A DNA stretch of 64,000 nucleotides from Cupriavidus basilensis OR16 (GCF_000243095.1 NZ_AHJE01000086.1:1-64000); one strand, 5' to 3'; positions 36,433 to 45,619 are shown, counted from the stretch's first letter. A program made the numbers and translations. The notes: generated by a model from the sequence alone, not told the origin.

Positions 36433-37635
36433 ATGAGCAACCTGCAACAAACGGATATGCCTCACGCGCCGGCGGCCGAACGGCCAGGCTATACGCTCTG
36501 GCAACTTGTGCTCTATATGTTGCGCCTGGGTACGCTGGGTTTCGGAGGCCCCGTAGCCCTCGCCGGCTACATGCACCGGGACCTTGTGGATGCGCGTAAA
36601 TGGATTACCGACGCCGATTACAAGGAAGGCCTGGCGCTGGCGCAGTTGGCTCCCGGTCCGCTGGCCGCGCAGCTCGCCATCTATCTCGGCTATGTGCACT
36701 ATCGTCTCGTTGGAGCGACCTTGGTTGGCATTGCATTCGTCATTCCGTCGTTCCTGATGGTGGTGGCGCTGGGGTGGGCCTACGTCCGGTTTGGCGGGCT
36801 GACCTGGATGCAGTCAGTGTTCTACGGGGTTGGTGCGGCGGTCATCGGGATCATTGCGATCAGCGCCTACAAGCTCACGAACAAGAGCGTGGGCAAGGAC
36901 AAGCTGCTGTGGGTGATCTACCTGGTGCTGGCAACGGTGACCGTGGTCACCGAATCCGAGATCGCCTGGCTGTTCCTGGCGGCCGGCATCGTGGTGTGGT
37001 TCTGGCGCGCGCCACCGAAGTGGCTGCGACAAGGCGGCCTCAATGCCATCGCAGCGACGCAAGTGTCCACGGTGAGCGGGATCGTCAGTACCGTGGACTG
37101 GCCGCTGCTGACGCAGATCGGCGTGTTCTTTGCCAAAGCCGGCGCCTTCGTCTTCGGTTCCGGGCTTGCCATCGTGCCGTTCCTGTACGGCGGCGTCGTG
37201 ACCGAACACCATTGGTTGAACGACAAGCAGTTTGTCGACGCAGTGGCTGTGGCCATGATTACGCCCGGCCCCGTGGTGATCACGGTCGGCTTCATCGGCT
37301 ATCTGGTCGCAGGCCTGCCGGGCGCCTCGGTGGCGGCGCTGGGCACCTTCCTGCCGTGCTACCTGTTCACCGTCATCCCGGCACCGTACTTCAAGAAGTA
37401 CGGTAAGCGCCCCGGCATCATCGCCTTCGTCGATGGCGTGACGGCGGCGGCTGTCGGGGCCATCACGGGCGCCGTGATCGTCCTGGCCAAACGCTCAATT
37501 ATCGATCTGCCCACTGTCTTGCTTGCGCTTGTCACGGTCGCGTTGCTCTGGAAATTCAAGAAGTTGCCTGAGCCAGTCATCGTCGTCGGCGCCGCACTAA
37601 TCGGCCTGGTCGCCTATCCATTCCTCCACGCATGA
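36433..37635 (+). CDS. chrA: ChrA, chromate efflux transporter
   Basis: 400 residues with two homologous halves typical of long-chain CHR transporters: TLGFGGPVALAGYMHRDLVDARKWITDADYKEGLALAQLAPGPLAAQLAIYLGY and FFAKAGAFVFGSGLAIVPFLYGG, AVAMITPGPVVITVGFIGY. It exports chromate across the inner membrane. ATGA overlap (37632) with an upstream start option of the next gene indicates operon coupling. Confidence 0.95.
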   Translation: MSNLQQTDMPHAPAAERPGYTLWQLVLYMLRLGTLGFGGPVALAGYMHRDLVDARKWITDADYKEGLALAQLAPGPLAAQLAIYLGYVHYRLVGATLVGIAFVIPSFLMVVALGWAYVRFGGLTWMQSVFYGVGAAVIGIIAISAYKLTNKSVGKDKLLWVIYLVLATVTVVTESEIAWLFLAAGIVVWFWRAPPKWLRQGGLNAIAATQVSTVSGIVSTVDWPLLTQIGVFFAKAGAFVFGSGLAIVPFLYGGVVTEHHWLNDKQFVDAVAVAMITPGPVVITVGFIGYLVAGLPGASVAALGTFLPCYLFTVIPAPYFKKYGKRPGIIAFVDGVTAAAVGAITGAVIVLAKRSIIDLPTVLLALVTVALLWKFKKLPEPVIVVGAALIGLVAYPFLHA

Positions 37636-37658
37636 GCCACACGAACAAGGAATCCATC

Positions 37659-38579
37659 ATGACCTATCAAATGAAGCCGCTGGGCGTCGATCCAGGCAAG
37701 CTCACTGGCCTCTCGGAAAAACTGATCGTCAGCCATTACGAGAACAACTACACCGGCGCCGTGAAACGTCTGAACGCCATTCGCGGCCAACTCGCCGAAC
37801 TGGATTGGGGCACGGCGCAGGGCTTTCTGATCAATGGGCTCAAGCGCGAAGAGCTGGTCGCGGCGAACTCTGCTGTCCTGCACGAGCTGTACTTCGATGC
37901 GCTCGGCGGTGATGGGGTGCTGCCCTCATGCGGGCTCTCGGTGGCGTTGACGCGCGACTTCGGCTCCGTCGAGCAATGGCGATCCGAGTTCACCGCGCTG
38001 GCCAAGGCGATGGGCGGTGGTTCCGGCTGGGCGATCCTGGCATGGTCCGCGCGCGAGGGGCGGCTCGCAAACCACTGGGCCGCAGACCACACGCACCTGC
38101 TCGCCGGCGCAACTCCGGTGCTTGCCCTGGATATGTACGAACACGCGTACCACATGGACTTCGGCGCGAAGGCGGCGGCCTATGTCGATGCCTTCATGCA
38201 AAACATCCGCTGGGATGCCGTCTACCGGCGCTATGGCGCAGCCGTGGCAGGCGACGCCGTGCCGCTCGGCGTGGGCATCAGCGCCCTAGATGTTGGCGCG
38301 CCGCATGTCATCGACGTGCGACGCGCGGAAGACTTTGCCGTCGCTCCGGACATGGTGGCCGGTGCCACTTGGCATGACCCGGCGACCGTCGATCAGTGGA
38401 GCGACAAGATCGATGCCACGCAGCCGCTCTTCGTGTACTGCATGAAGGGGCTGGACATCGGCCGCTCCACGGCGCTGTGGCTGCGCGGGCGTGGTTTCGA
38501 TGTTCGCTACCTCAGCGGGGGTATTGATGCCTGGCGGGCAGCAGGCAAGCCGCTTCAGCCCAAGGAGGTGGTGTCATGA
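37659..38579 (+). CDS. Superoxide dismutase fused to a rhodanese-like domain (ChrC-ChrE type)
   Basis: 306 residues; ATG 37659 has AAGGAA upstream. The N-terminal about 200 residues are an Fe/Mn-SOD (LSEKLIVSHYENNYTGAVKRLN with first His; HTHLLAGATPVLALDMYEHAYHMDF with the metal-binding Asp and His). A C-terminal rhodanese-like domain follows (HVIDVRRAEDF, LFVYCMKGLDIGRSTALWLRGRGFDVRYLSGGIDAW); its active Cys is in YCMKG. In C. metallidurans the SOD (ChrC) and a rhodanese-like gene (ChrE) are separate; here they are one polypeptide. Likely limits oxidative damage from chromate reduction. Confidence 0.9.
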   Translation: MTYQMKPLGVDPGKLTGLSEKLIVSHYENNYTGAVKRLNAIRGQLAELDWGTAQGFLINGLKREELVAANSAVLHELYFDALGGDGVLPSCGLSVALTRDFGSVEQWRSEFTALAKAMGGGSGWAILAWSAREGRLANHWAADHTHLLAGATPVLALDMYEHAYHMDFGAKAAAYVDAFMQNIRWDAVYRRYGAAVAGDAVPLGVGISALDVGAPHVIDVRRAEDFAVAPDMVAGATWHDPATVDQWSDKIDATQPLFVYCMKGLDIGRSTALWLRGRGFDVRYLSGGIDAWRAAGKPLQPKEVVS

Positions 38580-39034
38580 AATGGATCACTCGCGAACGCC
38601 CGAAGATCGACCGCATAGCTTGCCCTTGGCTGATCGCCCGTTTCATCGACAAGGAACCAGAGTTTCTGTACGTGCCAAGCGGCGACGTGATGAAAGTCGC
38701 AGGCCAGACCGGCGCCGTTCCCTATGATATCCCCGGCGTCGAGCTATCGCATGTCGGCGAACTGTGCAGCTTCGACGCGTTTCTGGACAAGTACCATCTG
38801 ACCGATCCCGCCTTGCAACAACTCGCGGGCATTGTGCGGGGGGCGGACACGTCAAAGCTGGATCTCACGCCGCAATCCGGAGGGCTTTACGCGATCTCGC
38901 TTGGCCTTTCGCAAGTGTTCACCGACGATCACGAGATGCTCCGCCACGGCATGGTGATGTACGACGCCTTGTATGCCTGGTGCCAGCATTGCCAGGCAGA
39001 AATGCATCGATGGCCGCCGAAGATGCCTGCGTAA
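38576..39034 (+). CDS. Chromate-resistance protein, ChrB C-terminal-domain type
   Basis: 152 residues corresponding to the C-terminal domain of ChrB alone: RPKIDRIACPWLIARFIDKEPEFLYV and YDIPGVELSHVGELCSFDAFLDKY. It overlaps the SOD-rhodanese gene by 4 bases. Stand-alone copies occur in chr operons; role not established (ChrF-like by position in Cupriavidus operons). Confidence 0.85.
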   Translation: MKWITRERPKIDRIACPWLIARFIDKEPEFLYVPSGDVMKVAGQTGAVPYDIPGVELSHVGELCSFDAFLDKYHLTDPALQQLAGIVRGADTSKLDLTPQSGGLYAISLGLSQVFTDDHEMLRHGMVMYDALYAWCQHCQAEMHRWPPKMPA

Positions 39035-39066
39035 ATTCTCTTGCGTTGTCGCCCGGGAGGTACCCC

Positions 39067-39693
39067 GTGAAACCGATCCTGCTCTTGGTATGGATGCTGC
39101 TGACAGCCATTCCGGCAACTGGAGAAGCGCTTATGTTCAACCAGGACAAACAAGGTGCATTGCCGACGGGATGGGTGGCCGGTGTCACCGGCCGCGGCAC
39201 GCCGAAATGGACCGTCGAGACAGACCCGACCGCGCAGGCCGGCGCCAACGTGCTCAAGCAATCGGGCTCCGGAGATTTCCCCTGGTGCGTGAAGGAAGAC
39301 GTCTCCATCGCCGATGGCTTCGTGGAGGCGAAGTTCAAGCCCGTTTCCGGCCGCGAAGACCAGGCTGGTGGCGTTGTCTGGCGCTGGAAGGACGGCGATA
39401 ACTACTATGTCGCGCGGGCAAACGCACTTGAGAACAACGTCTCGCTGTACTACACGACGGGGGGCCGCCGACATACGATCCAGTACCAGGAAGCCCCTGT
39501 CGCCGCCCGGGTCTGGCATACGCTGCGGGTGGACTTCGTGGGCAACCACATCCAGGTGGCGCTGGACGGCAAGCGCTATATCGATGTGGCGGACGATCAC
39601 ATCAGCGGCGTCGGCAGGGTCGGCGTATGGACCAAGGCGGACAGCGTGACCGTGTTCGATACCGTCTCATTCGGAAACGCCAGCACGAAGTAG
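39067..39693 (+). CDS. Secreted LamG/3-keto-disaccharide-hydrolase-like domain protein
   Basis: 208 residues from GTG 39067, which has GGGAGG upstream. A signal peptide is present (ILLLVWMLLTAIPATGEA). The mature part is a jelly-roll-like beta protein (GTPKWTVETDPTAQAGANVLKQ, FVEAKFKPVSGREDQAGGVVWRWKDGDNYYVARANALENN). It resembles DUF1080-type concanavalin-like domains. It lies 32 bases after the chromate protein gene, so is transcribed with the operon; its role there is unknown. Confidence 0.75.
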   Translation: MKPILLLVWMLLTAIPATGEALMFNQDKQGALPTGWVAGVTGRGTPKWTVETDPTAQAGANVLKQSGSGDFPWCVKEDVSIADGFVEAKFKPVSGREDQAGGVVWRWKDGDNYYVARANALENNVSLYYTTGGRRHTIQYQEAPVAARVWHTLRVDFVGNHIQVALDGKRYIDVADDHISGVGRVGVWTKADSVTVFDTVSFGNASTK

Positions 39694-39714
39694 CAACAAG
39701 GAAGAGAAAAACCA

Positions 39715-39945
39715 ATGATCACATCAGAACAAGCGCGGGACAGCGCCGCCAATCCGGAATGGCAGACGATGCACGGCCGAATCCAGAAGGGGCACTGGAG
39801 GTTGCGTGCCAACGACCTGTGCATGACCTATTCGACCGGCAAGGAAAACGCCGAGGAGTGCTACCAGGTCTGGCGCAGTCAAAAACTGATTGAGTACCGG
39901 CGAGATGACGTCACCATCGCCGAGGGTGAATTAGTGAACAAATGA
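39715..39945 (+). CDS. Small protein of the chromate operon, unknown function
   Basis: 76 residues with HGRIQKGHWRLRANDLCMTYSTGKENAEECYQVWRSQKLIEYRRDD. No signal peptide or membrane segment is seen from this ATG. The LCMTYSTGKE-like core resembles small DUF domains of secreted proteins. It starts 21 bases after the preceding stop. The function is unknown. Confidence 0.7.
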   Translation: MITSEQARDSAANPEWQTMHGRIQKGHWRLRANDLCMTYSTGKENAEECYQVWRSQKLIEYRRDDVTIAEGELVNK

Positions 39946-39961
39946 ACTCGCGGAGCATGTC

Positions 39962-40285
39962 ATGGCAATTCACACGCGGCAGTTCGCCGCAGCCGTTCTA
40001 GCTGTTTCGTTGGGTCTCACGCTAGCTGGTTGCGGGAAGAATCCATTCGGTGAGCGCAGTCACCAGGCCATGGATATTGCGCAAGTACCTGCTCCGGTCA
40101 AAGCGGTAATCGAGAAGCATGCGCAGGGCCGTACGGTCGGCGAGATCGAGAAGCAGACAGCAAACGGCAAGATCCGCTATGAGGTTACGCTCGGCACCGG
40201 CAGCGAGAAACAAACCGTTCTCATTGGCGAAGATGGCACACAACTCGCCACCCGTGCCGACGATGATGATGACGAAGATGATTGA
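39962..40285 (+). CDS. Small lipoprotein with PepSY-like domain
   Basis: 107 residues: signal peptide with lipobox LTLAGC, then AQVPAPVKAVIEKHAQGRTVGEIEKQTANGKIRYEVTL, which has the PepSY-like pattern of a beta strand and helix binding, and a highly acidic tail (DDDDDEDD). The acidic end could bind metal cations, an inference. Located in the operon 16 bases after the 76-residue protein. Confidence 0.75.
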   Translation: MAIHTRQFAAAVLAVSLGLTLAGCGKNPFGERSHQAMDIAQVPAPVKAVIEKHAQGRTVGEIEKQTANGKIRYEVTLGTGSEKQTVLIGEDGTQLATRADDDDDEDD

Positions 40286-40426
40286 CGCAAATTGGCCAGC
40301 GGAAAACGGTTCAAACTGCCAATCGGGAGACCCCCGTGCAACTTATTGCTCGAGAACCCACCTGAATTGACCGGATCCACTTCAGTACGGCCGGCCATGC
40401 CGCATCACATAGACGGCACCTTCGCG

Positions 40427-41683
40427 ATGCACACCCTTAAAGACCCAGTTGCACCCAACAGCCGAGGCTGGCTTGCGCGCCAAGTGTTGCCGGCAGGCGT
40501 CCACGCAGGCGCCTTGCCGCTTCTCGTCGGCCGCGCGTTACGCGGCTTCTGTGACGGGTTCATCGCCGTCCTGCTGCCAGCGTACTTGCTGGCGCTCGGC
40601 TTCGCGCAACTGGCCGTGGGGTTGATCAGCAGTGCAACCCTGATCGGCTCTGCACTGGCGACGATACTGGTAGGCATCCTCGGCCATCGCTACCCGCAGC
40701 GTCGCCTGCTGGTGTTGGCGGCAGCATTGATGGTCGCAACCGGCATCGGCTTCGCCGGACTGTCCTCCCTATGGCCACTGTTGCTCGTCGCATTTGTCGG
40801 CACGCTCAACCCGAGTTCCGGAGACGTCAGTGTCTTCCTGCCGCTGGAGCAGGCTCGTCTCGCCGACTCGTCCACCTCTGATGCTCGCACTGCGCTATTC
40901 GCCCGCTATAGCCTGACTGGCGCCTTCTCCGCCGCCATCGGCGCGCTGGCGGCAGCGCTGCCGGGCTGGCTTGCCTCGCAGTTGGGGATATCGTTCCTCA
41001 GCGCCATGCGCGCGATGTTCATGGTCTATGCATTGACGGGCGTCGCACTCTGGTTCCTCTATGCGCGCATCCCCGAGCCACACCCGCACGCGGCTTCGGT
41101 GCGGGTACCGCTTGGCCCGTCTCGCCGAATCGTTACCCGCCTTGCACTGCTATTTAGCGTCGACGCCTTTGCCGGCGGGCTGGTGGTGAACTCGCTGCTG
41201 GCACTGTGGTTGATGCAGCGCTTCGGTCTTTCCCTTGGCGCCGCTGGCCAGTTCTTCTTCTGGGCGGGGCTGCTCACGGCAGGCTCCCAACTCGTTGCCG
41301 TGCCGCTGTCCCGCAAGTTCGGCTTGTTGAACACGATGGTGTTTACCCATATTCCATCCAGCCTCTGCCTGATCGCGGCCGCATTCTCCCCCTCCCTGGT
41401 GGCAGCCCTGGGCTTGTTGCTCGTGCGCAGCGCGCTGTCCCAGATGGACGTACCGACCCGGACTGCCTATGTGATGGCCGTGGTCACGCCGCCGGAGCGA
41501 CCGGCTGCCGCTAGCCTGACCGCAGTGCCCAGAAGCCTGGCTTCCGCACTCGGCCCGACCCTAGCGGGCGCGCTGTTGGCCATGGGCTGGCTCGGCGCAC
41601 CGCTGGTCGCCTGCGGCCTGCTCAAAATTACCTATGACCTGGCGCTCCTGGGCGCCTTTCGACGTATCAAACCGGTCGATTGA
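40427..41683 (+). CDS. MFS transporter
   Basis: 418 residues with 12 predicted membrane helices; the first repeat shows GRALRGFCDGFIAVLLPAYLLALGFAQLAVGLISSATLIGSALATILVGILGHRYPQRR, with the MFS loop 2-3 signature. ATG 40427 is preferred; 40397 is a longer alternative. It follows the small lipoprotein gene by 141 bases and is the last gene in the chromate operon region on this strand. Cargo unknown. Confidence 0.85.
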   Translation: MHTLKDPVAPNSRGWLARQVLPAGVHAGALPLLVGRALRGFCDGFIAVLLPAYLLALGFAQLAVGLISSATLIGSALATILVGILGHRYPQRRLLVLAAALMVATGIGFAGLSSLWPLLLVAFVGTLNPSSGDVSVFLPLEQARLADSSTSDARTALFARYSLTGAFSAAIGALAAALPGWLASQLGISFLSAMRAMFMVYALTGVALWFLYARIPEPHPHAASVRVPLGPSRRIVTRLALLFSVDAFAGGLVVNSLLALWLMQRFGLSLGAAGQFFFWAGLLTAGSQLVAVPLSRKFGLLNTMVFTHIPSSLCLIAAAFSPSLVAALGLLLVRSALSQMDVPTRTAYVMAVVTPPERPAAASLTAVPRSLASALGPTLAGALLAMGWLGAPLVACGLLKITYDLALLGAFRRIKPVD

Positions 41684-41835
41684 CCGGAAGTCGACTTTGA
41701 TCCGTACATGGCATGAGCACCTACAACCCAAGCCGCTTGAGCATTGCCCCGACACACGCACTGCGGCCGGCCTGTTCATCCAGCCCACCCAGAACTCCGA
41801 CCCAACCTTGGACTATCACCGAAAAGGAGCCTCAA

Positions 41836-41961
41836 ATGCTACTCATGACCCAAGAACAACCGCACTACCTCTTTCTTCACTACTGGGGTAAGGGAAGGGC
41901 AGTGGATCTGGCGGAAGCGGTAAAGAGAGCATTGAATGCCCAATCCAGCCTCCGCAAATAG
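41836..41961 (+). CDS. Candidate 41-residue small protein
   Basis: ATG 41836 has an excellent ribosome-binding site (AAGGAG at 41823-41828, 7 bases away) and the codons avoid shadow bias. The peptide MLLMTQEQPHYLFLHYWGKGRAVDLAE continues to NAQSSLRK. No homology recognised. It may be a real small gene downstream of the MFS gene or the start of a truncated gene. Confidence 0.4.
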   Translation: MLLMTQEQPHYLFLHYWGKGRAVDLAEAVKRALNAQSSLRK

Positions 41962-42399
41962 CGCAGCACGGTGGCTGCGGATCTCCACTAGTTGTATAAG
42001 AGAACGAAAATGAATACGGAATGGCGTACACCTCGTCACAAGCCTGCGATGGCGCGTGCCGGTCGCCAGTAATGGCGTGTTTCTCGTCAGGACAGTCCGG
42101 TCTATTCCTGTCTCTAAGACGGGTCGGGCGGGGCGGGGCGGGATTAATTGGTAAGTCATTGATTTCTTTGGGGGCGAAGTCTAACGAATTCCGGTTCCTC
42201 ACACTTATGCTGGCCTAGTTAGTGTTGACGCTTGACTTCTTTTCGGAGGGGTATTTGAGATACCGCCCGTACCCCGCCGAGGAATCCTCGCGATCGTGCG
42301 TCGCACAATTGCCTCGGTTTCACTGGCTTTGCGTCGTACCCGGAATGGCGTCTATCGAAGGGAGAGTGCAGGGAGACTATCGTTACGAAGGGAACATTG
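41962..42399. other. Gap with no gene seen
   Basis: No supported coding region. The sequence changes from the chr block to LysR-like remnant sequence. Contains two G-rich stretches (near 42121-42144) of no recognised function. Confidence 0.4.
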
Positions 42400-42552
42400 G
42401 CAGCCAACGATAGGGAAACACTGCTCGCCGCGGCGCGAGCGGGCGCGGGTATCCTGGGCGCAGACGACTGGCTGATGAGTCGAGACAATGTCGCGGGTAG
42501 ACTTGTCCGCATCCTGCCGGACTGGGAGCTCAATGCACAGGGAGGCGTCTAG
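42400..42552 (+). pseudogene. Remnant of a LysR-family substrate-binding domain
   Basis: The frame ANDRETLLAAARAGAGILGADDWLMSRD then NVAGRLVRILPDWELNAQGGV resembles the C-terminal sub-domain of LysR regulators (LxAALAGLGIxxLPxWLVxxxLAxGRLVRVLPDW). It ends in TAG 42552; HTH and remainder are absent. Divergent from the flavodoxin-like gene at 42576, as expected for a LysR regulator beside an oxidoreductase target. Confidence 0.6.
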
Positions 42553-42575
42553 CCAGAACGCGACTGGGCTCGACG

Positions 42576-43058
42576 TCAGAAAACACCAAGCGCAAGACCG
42601 GCCGCCAATCCAGCGCCGAGTTCGGCACAGAGCGCGAGGTCCTGCGCGCCGATCTCCTTGTGTGCCAGAATGCGGTCCGGCGTCTGTGCATGGGTGCAGA
42701 CGATAAGGCCTGGCGCCACGCACTTGAGGCGCCAACCGGTGGCGATACGTTCGACCTGACGCAGCGCGTTCTGCCCGTCGCTGCCAGCACAGATCATGGT
42801 GGCGTACGGGCGGCCGTTCACACGGTCAAGTGCCGCGTAGTAGCAGCGATCGAAGAAGTCCTTCATTAGCCCGGACATCGCAGCCAGGTTCTCCGGCGTC
42901 GCGAACAGATAGCCGTCGGCTGCCAGCACGTCGTCCGGACCGGTGTCGGCCGCTCGCTGCAACTTGACTGCGACGCCAGACTGCATACGCGCCGCGCCAG
43001 CTGCCGCCTCGGCCATCTGCTCTGTTCCTCCGGTCATCGTGTGGTAGATGATAAGGCA
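42576..43058 (-). pseudogene. Flavodoxin-like NAD(P)H:quinone/oxidoreductase, N-terminus lost
   Basis: Frame CLIIYHTMTGGTEQMAEAAAGAARM begins at about 43058, the normal phosphate-binding start of flavodoxin-like proteins, but the first residues (ATG and beta-strand) are replaced by sequence of the transporter gene. It contains LAADGYLFATPENLAAMSGLMKDFFDRCYYAALDR and GRPYATMICAGSDGQNALRQVERI. An open frame starts at ATG 43037 (MTGGTEQ) but lacks the strand needed for folding. Confidence 0.75.
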
Positions 43059-44233
43059 ACGTGCAGCGCATGCGAAATCGCAATGCCGCTGGCGCGCACC
43101 CGCGCAGGAAGCGCTTCAAGCACAAGCAGGGTGACTACACCGGCGCCGAGCGCCACCAGTGCACTGATGAGCCCGACGCCAATCAGGATAGGTAGTGCGC
43201 TTTTCGCATGGGTGATCATGAGAAAGACCGGATACACCAGAAGCGCCGTGCATCCCGAAGTGAAGAGGACGAGTGGTTTGCGGCGAGGCCGACGGTCTGT
43301 GATGAGGCCGGAAAGCGGCGGAATGGCTACCATCAACAGCGCAGACAACGCGGATACCAGATATCCGGTGACGGCAGGCATGTGCATCACGCGAGTCACA
43401 TAGCTCGGCATGTAGTAGACGATGGCGTACACCGGTATGGTCTGTCCCATCATCATCAACATCGCCAGCAGGATCGTCCTGCCATGCTCGCGAGACAGTT
43501 CGGCGAGGGGCGCGCGGGAACTACTGCCGGTCGTGGCGGGGATCGGGTTCTCGCGGAGTCGACGCCTGACGTAAAGGCCGACTGGCAAGATCAGCAGGCC
43601 GATCAGGAACGGAATGCGCCAGCCCCACGAAGCAAGGGCGGCCGGTGGCAATGCCTGGCTGAGCAGCACGCCGAGGGATGCGCCGAGTAACGCGGCCGCG
43701 CCCTGGCTGGCGACCTGCCAACTGACCAGATAGCCGCGACGTGAAACAGGCCCCGCTTCCATGACGAAGGTCGCGGCAGTGCCAATGTCGCCGCCAAGAG
43801 CAAGACCTTGCAGCGATCGAGCGGCGACGATTATGATCGGCGCACTTACGCCGATCGTGGCGAACGACGGGCAAAGGCCGATCGCCGCCGTCCCGAGGCC
43901 CATCATCCAGGTTGTCCTCGTCATCGCTGCACGGCGTCCCACGCGGTCCGCGTAAGCGCCGATCATAATCGCGCCAAGAGGACGCATAAAAAAGCCGACG
44001 CCGAATGTGCCGACTGCCAGCAATAACGAAGTCAGCGGATCACTCGATGGGAAGAACTGGTCTCCGATCATCACCGCGAAGAATCCGAAAACGGTGAAAT
44101 CGAACATCTCGAGGCCAGTGACGAGCGATGTTGCGACAACGATCTTGAGAAGCTCGCCGCGATCTTCCTGATTGCCGGCAGGCCGGACGCATGTCCCGGT
44201 CGGAGGCGTGCAGATTCTTTGTATGGTCATCAA
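43034..44233 (-). CDS. MHS-type MFS transporter (citrate/proton symporter-like), C-terminus truncated
   Basis: 399 residues with about 11-12 membrane helices; GLEMFDFTVFGFFAVMIGDQFFPS at the start, PLGAIMIGAYADRVGRRAAM signature, and SGIAISHALHVAL at the end, which normally leads into a final helix with FGGTAPL. The last about 30 residues are replaced by SSTTR because the frame continues into the flavodoxin-like gene at about 43055-43062. Probable carboxylate symporter, impaired. Confidence 0.8.
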   Translation of the reverse strand: MMTIQRICTPPTGTCVRPAGNQEDRGELLKIVVATSLVTGLEMFDFTVFGFFAVMIGDQFFPSSDPLTSLLLAVGTFGVGFFMRPLGAIMIGAYADRVGRRAAMTRTTWMMGLGTAAIGLCPSFATIGVSAPIIIVAARSLQGLALGGDIGTAATFVMEAGPVSRRGYLVSWQVASQGAAALLGASLGVLLSQALPPAALASWGWRIPFLIGLLILPVGLYVRRRLRENPIPATTGSSSRAPLAELSREHGRTILLAMLMMMGQTIPVYAIVYYMPSYVTRVMHMPAVTGYLVSALSALLMVAIPPLSGLITDRRPRRKPLVLFTSGCTALLVYPVFLMITHAKSALPILIGVGLISALVALGAGVVTLLVLEALPARVRASGIAISHALHVALSSTTR

Positions 44234-44349
44234 TAATGGCGTATGAGCTTCAAGTTGGAGACGCAGTGCTCACTGCAACGGCACATGGCAACATATCACG
44301 CGTGCCCATTGGCTACTCGCTTGCGCACGCGTAGTTCCCATCTCCAGTG

Positions 44350-44610
44350 CGCGCCCGCGAACACCACGGTCAGCGGCCGGTTCTTTTACTGGTACATGAT
44401 GAAGAGCATCTACAGCAGCCTGAAATACGTCACCCCAAACAGCGGCATCAGGGCACAGCCACCAGCGCTGCTGGCGCGGCGCACGGCGCTGTATCAGGCC
44501 GCGCGAGCCCGGAACCCGCAGCGTTGGGCTGTGGGCATCCGCAACTGGCAGCTAGCCGATGCCGTGTACCTGAACGCGAGGCGTTGCGTGGGCTCACATG
44601 CCTATCGAAC
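44350..44610 (+). pseudogene. Remnant of IS3-family transposase C-terminus
   Basis: Across frames the text FFYWY followed by SLKYVTPNSG, LLARRTALYQAARARNPQRWAVGIRNWQLADAVYLN resembles the end of IS3-type OrfB (WYNxxHxHSxLxYVTPxQRH, RRxxxYxxAxxRHPxRWS, RNW). Several frame interruptions. No catalytic residues left. Confidence 0.6.
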
Positions 44611-44712
44611 TGAGCCGGCACACCTCACTCTGCCGATTGCGACTACACTGGACCAGTCATTGGCAGGCGCGCCGCCAGATTGGAGCACGCTGCCAAGTCC
44701 ACGGCAAACTAT

Positions 44713-45596
44713 ATGAACTTGTTTCCTGACCCAGGACCCTACGGGAGGATCGCGCATGTACCGGGATGGCCGGCACGCCGGTGCAGGCCGCTCTGGCGAT
44801 CACTTGCGGCGGCCTGGCTCGCCACAGGTGGCCTGCTGGGGACCGCGTCTCACCGCGTGTACGCCGGACAGATATGCGACGCGCCCTATATTCATGACGG
44901 CGGGCGGATTCGCTTCGAGGCGGACGGATTGACGCCGATGACGACGCTTGCCTTCTTCCGGAACGTCAGCGACCTCGAGCGCGACATATGTTCGTTCGAT
45001 CTGGATATCTACTCCAAGTCCGCCCTCCGGCGCTTGATGGGGCCACCCGTCGAGACAGTGCAGCGTCACCGGCTCATGATTGACGAGCGCTCTGGACAAC
45101 CGATCGTACGCAGTCTGAACGCACGTGTACAGGCCTACGGCCTGTACACTGATCTGGTCGGGGAAATGAGTACCAACTCGAACGGACTGCTGCTGTACCC
45201 ACCGACGCTGGTCGAGGGCCAGGTACTCCCCGCGGAAACCAGGTACTCCCCGCGGAAACGTTTGTGTCCCGCTACGACTTTCGTATCGTGGATCGCCGCA
45301 CCGGCACCAAGGTCTCCGATTTCGTCGGCTCCAATGTCCGCCTGACCTTGTCCGAGCGGATAGTGGGGCCACTGCAGCGTTTGAAACTTGCCACCGGCAC
45401 ACTTCTCTGCTGGCCCATTCGATACAGCAAGTTCGTTGATCCTGGCAGCTTTCGGCTGGTCGATACGGATATCGAACTGGAGCCGACCGTGCTCGACATG
45501 ACCGACTGGTATTGTCCCGCCCGGCGATTCGTCATGCGTCAGGAAGTCCGCTACAGGAATATGCAGCAAGTGGTCGATGTCGTGGAAATTGAATAG
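44713..45596 (+). pseudogene. Secreted protein of unknown function, frameshifted by a 20-bp tandem duplication
   Basis: From MNLFPDPGPYGRIAHVPGW a signal-peptide-like region (PLWRSLAAAWLATGGLLG) leads to AGQICDAPYIHDGGRIRFEADG, FDLDIYSKSALRRLMGPPVETVQRH and LVGEMSTNSNGLLLYPPTL. The frame is lost at the duplication 45219-45258; after removing one 20-bp copy it continues GQVLPAETFVSRYDFRIVDRRTG to MRQEVRYRNMQQVVDVVEIE at 45596. About 287 residues. I do not recognise the family; exported by signal. Confidence 0.6.
45219..45258 (+). repeat. Perfect 20-bp tandem duplication inside a coding sequence
   Basis: Units 45219-45238 and 45239-45258 are identical and adjacent. The two frames of the surrounding gene differ by exactly the shift expected from 20 extra bases, so this is the inactivating change. 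Confidence 0.93.
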
Positions 45597-45603
45597 GACG
45601 GAC

Positions 45604-45619
45604 GCCGGAGAATTCCGGC
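45604..45619 (+). terminator. Short hairpin after a stop codon
   Basis: GCCGGA-GAAT-TCCGGC forms a 6-bp stem 7 bases after TAG 45596. No strong T-tract. Putative terminator. Confidence 0.4.
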
